64,000 nucleotides of DNA from Oegoconia quadripuncta. Taxonomy: Eukaryota; Arthropoda; Insecta; Lepidoptera; Autostichidae. The stretch is from the NCBI GenBank assembly GCA_949316235.1, contig OX438750.1, positions 20,028,865-20,092,864 of the forward strand. Reading direction: 5' to 3'. Under the pieces are notes generated by a model. That model worked only from the letters and a program-made list of their open reading frames with translations. It was not told the origin of the DNA and ran no database searches. A program made the translations under genes and the position numbers. Positions 40,585 to 53,200 of the stretch are shown piece after piece. Each line of letters begins with the position of its first letter. The stretch's first letter is position 1.

Positions 40585-42999
40585 TATATGCAAAGTTGTG
40601 ATTAGATATTATGTTTTTGACACTGACATCGAAAAATATTGTATTTTTGCTTTTGACTGGTTCATTATAGTTAGCGTAAATAAATAAATTTTCAAAATTA
40701 TAGTCTTAACGAACCATTGATTTATCCCTTCTGTTGCTAACCATAATTTTGGAATTCCACCGGCTCTATTATAAAATTCCGTTAGAAATCCGTTATTTCT
40801 CTCGTCAATAACTCATGGTCATTATACATAATTTATTATAATATTCTCAAATATAAGACAAATTGACTGAAAATCTGTGACGGTCAACACAAGAGACATT
40901 GTAAGTAAACAAATCAGTTTTTATGTTAATATTGAATCATATAACATGTGTATTTAAATGAAAAAGCAATGATAAACCATATTATTTGGCAAAGCTCCCA
41001 CCTTAACTATCTAACTTGAGCTCATCATTGTCTATTAACAAGTTCGCAAATATATGAAGCCAATTCTTCACAAAAACATTACAACTTCTGTAAACTTGTA
41101 ATAAATGCGCTTACCCTATGATTTTATCAGTTGATCAAGGAATATCATCATCATCTTTAACGTTCATATTTAATATTTATGTATTTATCATTTATTGTGA
41201 CTGTTTTTGTTTCATCACTCTGAGTCTTATTTGACTTGGTGCCGTCTTACTTCTTTAGTTGCACCTCACTGTCAACATAATTCTTCTTGAGCCAATACAA
41301 TCCACTTTCGTGTGGTTTATGAGCTCCATTTTGGTGTGCACTTTTAAGAAATTACGACACAACAAGTTCCTCTAAACACCTACGAAATGCAGGTGACTAC
41401 AGTAGTTTTCAAATGTACAGGATTGTTCAAACAAATAAATTTTTTTCAAACAGCTTTGTATACAGGGTTAAATTTAATTCGTGTAATTCTTGTTTAGATG
41501 CTCCACTGCTGATTACGAAATACTTCACCCAAGTAACCATAGTCTAATTCGATCATAAAATTTTCGATTACCCATACGAAGTAAACCATTCTGAAATCAC
41601 CTTTAGTATAGAAGTACAGCAATTAGCAAAGGCTGGTGACTCCACTCCCGATTACGAATAACTTTCCACTAGGAACCATAGCCGAATTCAGGAGAAAATT
41701 GTTGGACTTCCTAACTAAACTGCACCTCGTCCTGCACAATGACCTCTTTCAGTATAAGTTGTCCACCCTGTGTTTATACATTACCGATAGTGTCACGCAG
41801 CCAGTTTATCTGTTTCAGAATGTACTCCTGTTGAATCGAGTTAAAATAAAAAAAACATCTTAGGTACAATGCTAATAAATCGTCTACTCTTTATTGCACA
41901 ATTAATAGAAACTGCATTTAGAAATTGATATATCGTCAACCAATATTAATATAATTATTTAGTAATATTATAAATGCGAAAAAGAATTTGTTTGCCCTGC
42001 TTTCCTTCAAGTCGTTATGTAGTATCAGAATTACTTAATTTTTTGTCAAGGATAGATGAAGGTCACACAACATAATTCGATTTATTAGTAATTTGCCATA
42101 GCATCTAATATAACTAATGATAGATTTGGTATTTTAAATAATCCCGTAAAGCCGATATTAAATGTTTTATAGCATTACCTCCATTGACTTGTCATTTGTT
42201 ACAAGTTGCAACAAAGAACTTAAAGTAACAATTTCCTGTCGAAGTATTTGCGATATTGGATTCACACAAGAGAATGGTTACGTGATTTTAACCTTTTTAA
42301 TAAGTACTCTTTTGATAATTATCAATCTAAGTCCCTAAAATGTCTGCTATTGATTATATTAATTATCATCTTTTTAAATTTCAATTATTTTGAATATGAA
42401 ATGCCTACATCTACATTTATTTCGGACACTTCAATATTTATCTACTTAAGCTTTCATTTTAATGTCGTTCTTACTAGATACCTACTTCAAATTGCCAAAT
42501 TCGGATCGCCGCTTGTTCCGTCGCGATTAAAGGTAATATACGGAACGTTCCGTCGTTACGATCAATCGAAAGGATATCGTGACGATCGATCACTCAAAAT
42601 TTGCCGCTCACACACGAAACGATTAGTCGTTGCGATCGAGCATTTACTTTTTAAATGGAACGACAAGTCACAGAGAGAAACTTGAAAATGGAAAACGCAC
42701 ATCTTTTCCTTACCTATATGGCGGTAAATTTGAGCCGGCTACATAAAAAAGAAAACCTAGAAAAGTTTGGGTTAAGAACTGGCTGTTAAAACGAAATCAA
42801 TATTCGCATGTAAATATTTTAAAGGAATTAAGGTTCCACCCAAAAGACGCGAGGCGCTAGTCGCTAGCCAATACCATGCTCGTGCGGCACGTGTGAAGTA
42901 CAAAGTCAGACTGAGACAAAAATCGATCGCAAAGATCTCCGATGTCGTCTGCGATCAAGTAACTCGTTACGTTCTTAAACATAGGTACATTATGCTAGC

Positions 43000-43110
43000 A
43001 CATCACGCTCGGCGAGTGAAGGCGAGCGACTGCGAACGCGAGTTTGAAGAGGTCCGATAGGGTCGATTCGTACGCGCTCGCCTCGTCGCCGCTCGCCTTC
43101 TTGTCGGTAT
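43000..43110. other. GC-rich, GCGAGCG/CGCTCGC-rich patch
   Basis: CACGCTCGGCGAGTGAAGGC and CGCGCTCGCCTCGTCGCCGC lie 80 bases apart and are partly complementary. May be a decayed inverted repeat; no gene. Confidence 0.35.
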
Positions 43111-43669
43111 TTTAGGAAAGATCAAAGCACTCGTGTGTACTCAGAATGAAGTACGGACGTCTGGCATTAAAGAAATGGAATACTTGAGTGGTCCAAAAAC
43201 CAAAAAAAGACCTATTATATAGTAGCTATTTATTTCTACTTATAAAAATACAACAAATGAGGTACTTTCACAGTTTTATTTTTGTGTACAGTAAACATTC
43301 ACCATCGCCTATTCTTCCAAGATCTACGGTACGCACATAATTATAATGAGCTGGCGCGTATAAAGCTTTTGCAGCAACGACATTTCCTTAACAACGTGCA
43401 TCTTGGATGGTTCGGCAACAACTGAGCCACCCGAACGTGTAGAGGGCTACCACTCGCTTCAACATCACTCGCCGAGCGCCTCGTCCAAGCGTGAAGTGCT
43501 AGCATTACAGATCCGTCGTTTCGATTAGTCTGAAATACGGATCGTAACGACGGGTAGTTCCATGTAATGAGAAGCTTTAGATTACGCACGATCTGATCTA
43601 ATCGATTATATGGTCGGACTTGGATCGAAAAATCGTACAGTCAAAATCGCAAGTGTAAAAATTTGCGCG

Positions 43670-43910
43670 AAGGTTGGATCGGGCACTCGTCTTGTAGGCG
43701 CCGCTAGTGCAAACATTAGCACGATCTGTTTTGGAAACCAATTGATCACAACTTTGCAAGGTTGGATTGGCACTTTACTTGTTTTGTAGATGTCCTGCTG
43801 AAGCGATCTGTTTTAGGAACGAATGGGTCACAAGTCACTACTTAGCAAGGTTGAATTGCCACTCGTTCTGTAGGCGCCGCTACTGCAAAAATTAATGCGA
43901 TCCATTTTAT
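43670..43910 (+). repeat. Three diverged tandem repeats of about 88 bp
   Basis: Units start AAGGTTGGATCGG (43670), AAGGTTGGATTGG (43758) and AAGGTTGAATTGCC (43847). Each continues CACT..T.TTGTAG.., GCGATCTGTTTT / GCGATCCATTTT. Units 1 and 3 share GTAGGCGCCGCTA.TGCAAA. Confidence 0.8.
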
Positions 43911-44579
43911 GTCTGAAATGGATTTACAGGTTTCAAATCGACATAAAACATTTCTTAGTTGTTCGTGGCCACTATCTCTTACGAAATATTATGCTTAAAA
44001 CTTGTTGGGACTTGCTGCCCCTATGTTTGTTTATTGCCAAAATTATAATGTTAATTGCCACACACCCCACGAGGTGTCATATGTCTTTTACATTTTTACT
44101 GTAGGTAACATAATATACATAGATGTTATAAACGAATAAGCGAATATGAATATTTAACAAATCTAATTCAAGTATTTTATAATTTGTTTAAATATGTCTT
44201 GTATTCAAATTCAAAACAAGTTTTGTGCTAAGATGACGGCAGATAAGTAGGTAGGTAAGTATTATCATTCTGTTTCGATAAGTAGTTATTTAGAGTGTAT
44301 CGGGCGGTCGTAGTAGGCATTCGATGACGAAATGCGTTGTTGCCATATTTCTTTGTTCTGTCAGATATCGCGACTTAAAACATGAGCCCAACAATCTATT
44401 TTAATGTTTGTTCGTTTTTCCTTTATTTCATTCCCTATCCTCGTAACATTACCTCTCATCAAATTTACCAAAAAAGTACGTCAGCATATGTAACTATCTT
44501 CCAAGCGCAGATGTATGTCATCGTTGAGTGCGTGCATGAAATTTTAAACGTTGGAAATAAAATATTCTCTCAGATATGG

Positions 44580-45130
44580 CATTTGCTGTGGTGGGTTGCA
44601 CTTGTAACCTAACCTTCGAGGGCAACTTCTGTAACAATCGGTTGGTAGCCTGTTTAGACATTGCGGAATCAGAATTGCCAATGAAGAAGCGCACGAACTA
44701 ACCAGAAAGGTAGCTAAGGCGAACCTTGTAGGACTGGAATCTGTACTTGGAATACCTAAAAACACTACCAAGCGATTGCTTAAGCAATGACCAACGCCAA
44801 AGCGCCAAACTTTAGTCAATCTATTTCTAATACCATCCGGACAAGGCCATGCGAAAGCTCTTTGTAGGACTACAGATGCCTCCAAGATTGACCGGAAGGC
44901 CTGTAGAATAAGGCTAAGTGCATATTGCAGAATAAAGAAATACTTGAACTGGGTTCACGTGGGCAGTATTACAATCTGTAAGTTCGGTGGTGATGAGGAG
45001 GAAACTCACACACATTCTTTGCAAGCGTAGCGCATAGAGGTGCGCCGCGCTTCTAACATCTTCGATGTTAAACTCTTGGCTCCCGGGAATATCGTACAGA
45101 CCACTGGCTGAGGGGACGATCTTTAACCAG
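44580..45130 (+). pseudogene. Decayed non-LTR retrotransposon 3' part (RNase H-like)
   Basis: In one plus frame, interrupted by stops, GLESVLGIPKNTTKRLLKQ, RLSAYCRIKKYLNWVHVG and FGGDEEETHTHSL resemble the RNase H and downstream C-terminal sequence of R1/jockey-type elements (..LRRIGL..C..C..EEET..H.L). Too degraded for a secure clade. Confidence 0.5.
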
Positions 45131-46139
45131 AGTGAATTACACAATAGACCTGTAATTTTCATCATTCAGGGTCATAGTGGAATATCTCTATCTTAAATAT
45201 TAAGAAAACAACCTACCACACTCAAAGAGTCCTACAGAATATTCGTGTAATATTGATCTCACTAAAATATCGGTTAGTCCGTTGGGTATGTTCCACCTAT
45301 ACGGCAAATATATATTGAGCATTTGTTTAAAACACTTAATTTTATCACGACTTATCTCGACTGACAGGTATTCGAGTCGCCATAGCACAACAGAAGGTAG
45401 CGAACATAAAGCGTACGCCCCACCAGCACACACCACGGTTTTGCAATGTCGCGCTCCAAAAGCAGCATGGGAGCGCGGGTGGGGACCGATGGGTCGTCGA
45501 ACTCGCCACAGCAGGCGAAAATAAACCAGCGAGAGACTATCTTTTAATTTTGAATTCTCTAATACATAGTGAGGTGATTCCGTGTTATTGCCAAATGAGC
45601 ACGTGTATTGTATACCTAGTGTACTTAAAACACCGTAGTACAAGCTAAGTTTGCATGGATTTTCTAAAAATAGGTAATGAAGTATTTTGTTTTTATTCGA
45701 ATTCAGAAAATTAAACATATTATACATAGCGCTTCACCTCAATCACAGGATATTAAATTAAGATGCAAGTTGAAGGGTTATCACGCTAACCCGAATATTA
45801 AGGATATTATGTCACCGACTCTTGTTCTTCATCGAAATCGTCTCATTCCTCATCTTTTCTTTTAGAGATATTAATTCCATAACAGGGAATATGAAATTGT
45901 TCATTATGTCAAACACCTTATGCTCTAGAATTCATTCGGCTAACCGTATTTGAGTCAAACGTGGATTTGGTTAATCGTTCACTGTGGTCTTAAGTTATTT
46001 ACTATCAGTTGTAGAAGTACAGGATTTTAGACAGTCGAAATCATTTCGACAAAATGTACTGGACTTCCAATAATCTTTATTTTATCATCTAATAGAATAG
46101 TAGATACTCGATGTCACTGGGCCACTAAGACGTAAGAAG

Positions 46140-46445
46140 ACATAATATTGCTACATTCATTGGAAATGGGGTGGTCAGATAAATTCCAAACATAAGCGTT
46201 TGGTTGTTCTAAATATTAACAGTTCAGTGCTTGACACGACGACGTCCACCTTTCACCTTTCGAAATAATACAGAAATGCACACGTGACAAGGGGGTGAGT
46301 CCATCATCGCCGTTGAAACGTACAAGTCTAGATACTTTTGGTCTAAATTCCCTTCGCCTTTTACGTCACCCACGGGTAGAAACTGGTTGATTCAAATATT
46401 TTTACTTGCCGGAAATCACACTGCGTACAACGACGGAAGAAAAAT
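46140..46445 (+). repeat. Dispersed repeat shared with 9010-9250
   Basis: Colinear blocks: GGGGTGGTCAGATA, ACAAGGGGGTGAGT, GTTGAAACGTACAAGTCTA, CGCCTTTTACGTCACCC, TATTTTTACTTGCCGG. Slightly longer than the first copy. Confidence 0.55.
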
Positions 46446-46759
46446 GCTATAATAAAATCACAATTGTTAAATTAGCTGTCAAATTCCGTTTTTTTATTTT
46501 CAAAACAAATGATATAAGTAGTTTTATTGTTAACGTTTTGACCACGAACTAGTTGGCTAAAGATCATCGTATTTATTTAAAGTTGAAGGTTGAAAGTCGA
46601 AGATATGCGATTTTATAATAGGGATGAATCAATATTAAAATTTTGTCATGAATTATCGATACGACTTACATACCTACCTTAAAAACTTCTAAATGTTTAC
46701 AACATTCAATCACTCTGGTAATTTTGCCATGAGAAATTCAAGCACTGCTGTACCTGGGG

Positions 46760-47145
46760 ATTGCAATCTCGCGAGCTCTATATTTACAAGATCTTGCGAG
46801 ATTAGTGTTTGTTATTTTTTTTAAATATACACAAAATTCTTTAATAATCATTTAATGTGCAACAACTTTTTTTAATCAGTCTCCTTTTGTCTATGCAAAT
46901 TAAACAATGAAGTAATTTAATAAAAATTATTCCTCAAAATCAGCAAGTAAACAAATGCGATTCAAATTCCGACCAACTCCAAGAGAGCGAGTCGGACCTC
47001 GTCGCTCGCGTCGACCAGCACGCTTCGAAAAACACATGTATTCATGCTCCTTGTAATCTCGTTAATTTCGCGAAATCTCGTTCGATTTTCGCTGGAGATT
47101 AATCTCGGTAAATATGGCGAGATCTCGCGAGAACGAGATTGCATT
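46760..47145. repeat. Cluster of CTCGCGAG/AATCTCG motifs
   Basis: AATCTCGCGAG (46766), TCTTGCGAGATTA (46793), TAATCTCGTTAATTTCGCGA (47055), AATCTCGTTCG, GATTAATCTCGG and GAGATCTCGCGAGAACGAGA (47121) all fall within 380 bases. GGATTGCAATCTCGCGAG at the left is mirrored by GAGAACGAGATTGC at the right. Either an eroded inverted-repeat element or a motif cluster. Confidence 0.5.
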
Positions 47146-47337
47146 ACCTACCTGCACCGAATAAGGTACTGGTTGTTTTTTATCGATAGGTGCCATCAGC
47201 GATGCAAAGCCGTGGTATTCAGACTGAGTTGGCTGGTTATATCGTGTCGGCAATTTGTTTAATTCGCTCGTTCACTAACAGAATAGTCAGTTTACAAAAG
47301 CTCTAGTGGTATGGTACAGCTAGAGTCAAAAGGATGT

Positions 47338-48385
47338 TGAAGTTTCAAAATACATTATTCACTGTAGCACCATAATGCTCTATCGATTGTAGTTTTCGTA
47401 ACACTTGATTCTACTTAATTTTCTAAATAATAATATTATAATAAATGTTTATTTTCCTGAAAGCACTGTACTTACAAGTACAGTCTGTTAAAAACAATTT
47501 ACAATGTATGTAATTAATAACTATAAGAGACAGTAATATGAGGCCAAGAAACAAACTAAGAAGTAATTGACGCTAAAATGGGCCTCAACCTGTACTATAG
47601 CGTCAACTATACATTGGTAGTTGCTAAATTGCTAGCTGGGTGATACAAAATTTTCGTATCCATTAGTGATCATCACAATAATAAAATGTACAATGAATAA
47701 AGCTACTACTAACTAGTTTGTGTTTGTATTTATAAATAATATTGTAGTACCTATGTCAAATCAAATTGTATAAGTATGTTTTAAAAGCGATGAGGTTTCA
47801 AATTGAGGTGTTAAGAGTATTTTTCTAATTAGAGAAGTTTAGAAGGTAGGTAGGTTAGTTTCAAAGTAATCTGAAATCTCTTTTCAAACAAATTATTAAT
47901 TTTACATAATAATCAAAAGACAAATTTACTTTTGAAGCGGTTGACAGCTTTGAATACAAGGTGACTCGAGAATTTACACAATTTTTTTTTGCCTCTACTA
48001 TTTGATGGTTTTAGCTTTTTTAATGGTGAAACCTTTTAATATCATTAAAATCATAATAATTTTTCGAAGTGGTGGGCACCTACTAATTTAGACTATGCCA
48101 TTATCGACGACAAGGGCATGTAAAACTAAAAATTAGTTTGAAAAGAGATTTCAGATTACTTAATAACTATCCTACTTATCATCCAAATTTCTTCTAATAT
48201 CCTACCTAGATAATTAGAAAAATACTCTTAATACCTCGATTTGAAACATAGTGCAGTAATTTAATTTGACTTAGGTACTACAATATTATGTAGAAAATTA
48301 ATTGTGATCAAGTGTTAAAAAAACTGCCATCGATAGAGCATTATCAAGCTACAGTGAGTAATGTCTTTTAAAACTTAAATTTTCT
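47338..48385. mobile_element. Large inverted-repeat element with an insertion in its left arm
   Basis: The left arm is split (47338-47445 and 47740-47910) around a 290-bp insert; the right arm (48115-48385) is the mirror of both parts joined. Matches include ATAATGCTCTATCGAT, AACACTTGAT, ATATTGTAGTACCTA.GTCAAA, TTAAGAGTATTTTTCTAATT and TAATCTGAAATCTCTTTTCA. The insert begins and ends at AATAATATT, a possible 9-bp target duplication. Confidence 0.8.
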
Positions 48386-49089
48386 TCACTTAATTTGACG
48401 CTGATTGTACCTCTATTGGGCAGATTTTTGAGGCATTCAATTATACAAATATTGATTGACTCTTATTTTTGGAAGCACTTAATGTGAAAAATAAATATAT
48501 TTGATACGTACAATATAATTTATATTAGTAATTGTCATTTTTCAGGTAGTTCATAATAACAAGACGTCTTGTTTAGTAACGAATAGAAGTAATTTCTGCA
48601 ATTTACCGTGACATTTTGTAAACAATGCTTAAACCATCGTGGATTTCCTATTTAAGTTACATTCGGCACACAAAACTACGCCGTTTGTATTTTAATAGTT
48701 GTCATTTACGAGGACATTCCTAGACACCCTGTTAAAATCTCGGAAATATATAGATCTATCTCATTTCAACTGAGTTTATTTACAAAAAACTAAATTTTGA
48801 CAATGTGCACTAAAAAGTGTGTTTTTTATCAACGCGTCATGTACCTATGTGTCATTGAAATATCATTCTCGTACATTATTTTCGATATGGATACCTAGAT
48901 AAATACTAAAGTATATTAAATAGAATGTTTGGCAAATATGGAAGCAACATTGTAATTTAAAACAAATAACTTTCGAATAAAATAATAGTCAACGTTTTCA
49001 ATATTCCTTGCTATAGCGAGCTAACGATTTAGTTTAGCTTCGAAATTATGGTCTCAACAAGTCAAACTGGTTGAATCGGTCCGCTCACG

Positions 49090-49240
49090 TTCAACTACCA
49101 GCCAACCGATGATCCATCCACACGCCCGCCCCGCCGCGCCATTCCGCTCTGTTCGCCTTGGTAAATGTAGTGGCGCCTGGCGAGAGAGCTGGCAACGTTG
49201 CCTGTTCATGTTTTGTACGTGTCGGGTCGAGTGATTCGTT
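49090..49240. promoter_or_regulatory. GC-rich island in the presumed spen intron
   Basis: CACACGCCCGCCCCGCCGCG, then GGCGCCTGGCGAGAGAGC and GTCGGGTCGAGTGATTCG stand out from AT-rich surroundings. A possible alternative promoter or enhancer; no direct evidence. Confidence 0.3.
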
Positions 49241-50314
49241 TCGTTCGTACCTATACATACCTACCTAGATAATAATGAGTAGGTAGGTTGGTTTAGCTAC
49301 GTAGGAATACATTATGTAAAATGTATATTTTGCGCGTGTTGCCTTTACTTTACATTAGAAGCGGGTTGATGTATTATGTATGATTTCCACTGAAACTCTT
49401 TCAAGATCATATCAAGACTTTTTTTTATGTTAATGATGCAAGTTTGATACCTATATTTCACCATTCGACATCAGAAGACGTCTAAATAGTTACTCTTATC
49501 CAACACACTACACTCAATTCCCGAACTCTAGGCCACTTCTGTTTTCTTTTATTTTTATATCAGAACATACAAAAGTGACATTGTTGCTTCTTATCTGTAA
49601 GTACCAAACGTTTTGCTTCTTTTTTTGATTCCTAAGGTATGGAACTTCCACGGTCTCGATGTTACCTGAACCGATCTTCAAATGTGGGGTGAATAGCCCA
49701 ATATGAATGGGTAATTAAAATTTAACTTAGTTAAAAGGTCTATACAATCAAAATATTTATACAATCCGACATCAGCAATACATTTATCCCAGTCGGAGAA
49801 ATCCACTATCCAATCTCTTAGTAGGTTCTGTAATCTGAATAGGTTTTTTTTAAAAGAAGACTACAACATCAATCTGAAAGCGTGTAATGTAAACTAAGTG
49901 AATATAACTTGGCTGCGTCATGCGATATTTCCAACGGCTTTGGTTTCATTATATAGAATTTACGATATGGGAGCAGTAAACTTTATTAATTTACACTGAA
50001 TTATGGTATAGAATTGTTTCGGAGTTAAGCTCGCCTTTGTAACAATCTTGTTTACAATTAAGATATTAAAGATTATTAAAAATGAAGGATCAAGACTGTT
50101 GCGCAGTTTAGTAGTTAACAAATCTGGAAATCTATCAATTTAAAAACCATAGGATGCTGTAGTTGGAAACTGATTACATAAGCAGTCGTGGCAAGAGGCA
50201 ATGAACATAAATTGCGAGAACCACGAGGTCGATCGCGCTAATTTCAATGATAACGAACGATAAGAGTAAAACCTGACTGACAACTGTAATTTGGTTATGA
50301 TCTGATCGTGTCTG

Positions 50315-50810
50315 AAATGCTATACACACACATAAAGACATTCCTGTTTCCTGTAGGGACTACAAACTTCCACTTGCTGCGATTCTGACACACCTCTTTT
50401 GCTTCATTCACTCTCACAAAGTTGTTCATACATGCTCGTCGGTTTAGGGTACTCTTGACCTGGCCTTTCTTTAATACGTCCCCGATTTGATCGTGGTACG
50501 TTCGCCGTGGTTTTCCCCTACCAACACTAACATCTACATTCGCTATCCCTTTCGTTAGTCTATTCATCCTCTCCACATGGCCAAACCATCTCAGCATACC
50601 TTTTTCAATATTTGTCACTATGTCTTCTTTCACACTGCTCTGTATCTATCAAACGCATACTTCTCAATGATCTCATTTCAATTCTACTTCCATTCTTCTT
50701 CTGCCATGCCATGAACAGCTAGACGAGCTTTTTTGGACACATTCTGGCTCCATTCACCTGATTTCCGGTATTCACTTTTCTTTCAACATTCTCGCCAGTC
50801 ACTATTCCGT
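50315..50810 (-). pseudogene. RTE-clade retrotransposon 3' fragment
   Basis: Minus-strand translation gives [40 protein letters not shown] and [20 protein letters not shown], the same tail as at 18500-18770. Upstream (50640-50780) are eroded pieces matching 28680-28830 with internal deletions. Confidence 0.85.
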
Positions 50811-51949
50811 GTTCGCAATTTCTATACGATTTAGGTACTTTTCAGTGTTAGCACAACATCAAATTCAAGCTGTATAAGTTGAGCGATCGTGGCTCCGTTG
50901 ATCATTTGTCTGGAAATGTGAAGCCACGGCTTGGCATAATTTTGATTACCTTCATATTCAATATAAAACGTATCGTCACTACTTAGTTCCAAACATATAA
51001 CATAACTTTCAATATAGACCACTTGGATAAACTTGGAGGACCAATCGCGCTATTTTACAACGGAACTTTTTGGTTTTGGTTTAGCTGAAGCTGAAGTAGA
51101 AAATGGTATCGTGCTATTTTTAGTAAACGATTATATCGTTGACGCTACCAAAGTAAAACCAAACCCAAAATGTTTAGAGCTAACCACGAGTATTAAAAAA
51201 AATACGCCCCGAATACAGAACCTCCTCCTTTTTTGAAGTCGGTTAAAAACTAGTTTCATTTCCGCTCAAATGATTAGTGCGATACGAAACGTAACGTTTT
51301 TGGTCATGGTTTAGCTTTGGTATTATCGTTCAAACATAGCGCGATCGGGCCCCAGGTCTAAATAATTTTTAAACCGATTGCCTCAAGAAGGACTGTAATG
51401 ATTCTCGGGTGTATGTATATGTCTATGTTACCGCAGCTTAACCGATTTTGAAGCGCTAGGTGTCGTCAAGGTGCCCCTAAAGTGTCATAGGATACATTTA
51501 ATGATAAAAAATCCAACATTGTGCCCGCTCAATATGCTGTCGGGTTTTTTGATTTTTAAATACCTAAATAGTTAGGAGAGGAGCCAATTGATAAGTTAGT
51601 GGTTCAAAATGTATGTAAATCAGACTAATCGTTCTCATTTGTTAGTCGATAGTTCGAAACGCAATTTTTACTACTTTCGTGTCGCGGTAAATGCCAGCGA
51701 GAATGACTCATGTTGGCCGAGCGAGAGACAAACCATCAACCGAAACACGATTGCTCAGCTTATTAAAGTAAGTATTGCGGGATTCTATCAAGGGTAAAAT
51801 ATCGTATAGAAATCCTGTCTAAACGAACGGCTGAGAACCCGAAATGATATACTGTAAATGTTAGCGCTATACCTACCAACATACCATAACCATAACCCAA
51901 CATCAGGTTGTTATTTGCTCTTGCCGTTATCGTCGAAATTAGCGCGATC

Positions 51950-52080
51950 GACCTCCTGTTCAGTAAGAGCGCTCAGTCGCAGGACGCAGCCGTTACTGCG
52001 ATCGATGCTAGCAGACCGCGGTAACACAGCCAGGGGTGAGAGGTAATGCGCACAACGCCACTGCGCCGAACCTCTAGCAC
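51950..52080. promoter_or_regulatory. GC-rich island in the presumed spen intron
   Basis: GCGCTCAGTCGCAGGACGCA, GCGATCGATGCTAGCAGACC and CACTGCGCCGAACC. It contains a TCAGT arthropod-Inr-like box. Only composition supports this. Confidence 0.25.
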
Positions 52081-52278
52081 GGTGAATACCGCATATTATA
52101 TATTTGTAGGTACATTGTCCATCAAACGATTGTGATGCGAGCACGAGGGGCTCCTTGCAGTCTCCGCTGATGTTGTTTTGGCGACTAATTGTTTTTGGTG
52201 ATTAAAATTCGTTTTATTGTAATTTTCGTTTATATTCAATCTCAAGTTTTTTCTTTATAGTTTTCTTCAAAATAATTC

Positions 52279-52308
52279 AAGTGATCAGTTCCATAGAACT
52301 GATCACTT
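52279..52308. repeat. 13-bp-arm hairpin
   Basis: AAGTGATCAGTTC, loop CATA, GAACTGATCACTT. Outer bases (AAATA.TT / AA.TATTT) also pair partly. Confidence 0.75.
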
Positions 52309-52949
52309 TAACTATTTTGCCTTTTTTATATAGATGTATAGAAACGGCAATTTATATGGAATTTGATAGATTACAAATAATATCTAGGTAATCGTATCAA
52401 ACTAATCGCTAATAAAAAGCTTTTCCCAAGTCGCCCCACATCCTTTTCCATTGGCATTAAGTGAGAGGTTTGACATTTCGTTTAGTTAAGGGACGTAGAG
52501 TCACGAAACACTTCTAAAACTGTACAAATACAACTTTTATTTAAAGTTTAAATACAGAATAACATAATAGTATCTAACATTAAACTAAACGATACATAGA
52601 TTTAGGGCTGGAGTTTCTTATAATCTTAAAGATTTCCTAATGTTTTGCATATTATCCTAAAACCTTCTAACATTATTTTGTAAAAAAATAATCTAGAGCT
52701 ACTTTCTTTATATTGTCTAAAAATAGTTTTGTTGGGTTGGGAAATTTTTCAAAAATATACGATTTGTTAGAAAATATTTTTATTTTTATCACTGATATCA
52801 CTATTCATGTGCAAAAAATTAAGAACTTTAAAAATCGTTCGCTTACTGGACTATAATATTATAATAACATCAAAATCAGCTGTCCATACTGATTTATTAC
52901 CCGACTGCCCAAGAGAGGAGGGTAATGTTTTTTAGTAACTTAATCCTAT

Positions 52950-53200
52950 ATCCTATACTAATATTATAAGATCTGTTAGTCTTTCCGGCTTTCACCCTAA
53001 ACTGCTAAACCGATCATAACTATTGAAATTTGGCAGAGCGGCAGTCGTAGATGCAGACGGAGAAAGACCTATATACCCTGAAAAAGTCCACGATAAAGCA
53101 AATCCACCAACATTTTTTGTGTGTACTGTCACAGGATTTGCAGTTGCACAACTTCGCCAGAATTTTTTGTTATATAAAGCTGGGGTGACTTCGTCTTAAG
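52950..53200 (+). repeat. Diverged lepidopteran repeat, possibly Helitron-related
   Basis: ATACTAATATTATAAGATCT, CTAAACTGCTAAACCGATC and ATTGAAATTTGGCAGAG follow the usual opening of these elements; the CTAGT end is not preserved, GGGTGACTTCGTCTTAAG being the nearest trace. Confidence 0.4.

Noticed and set aside
42248..42685. 145-codon frame
   Set aside because: Low-complexity Ile/Leu/Phe-rich start and no family resemblance; consistent with chance in AT-rich DNA.
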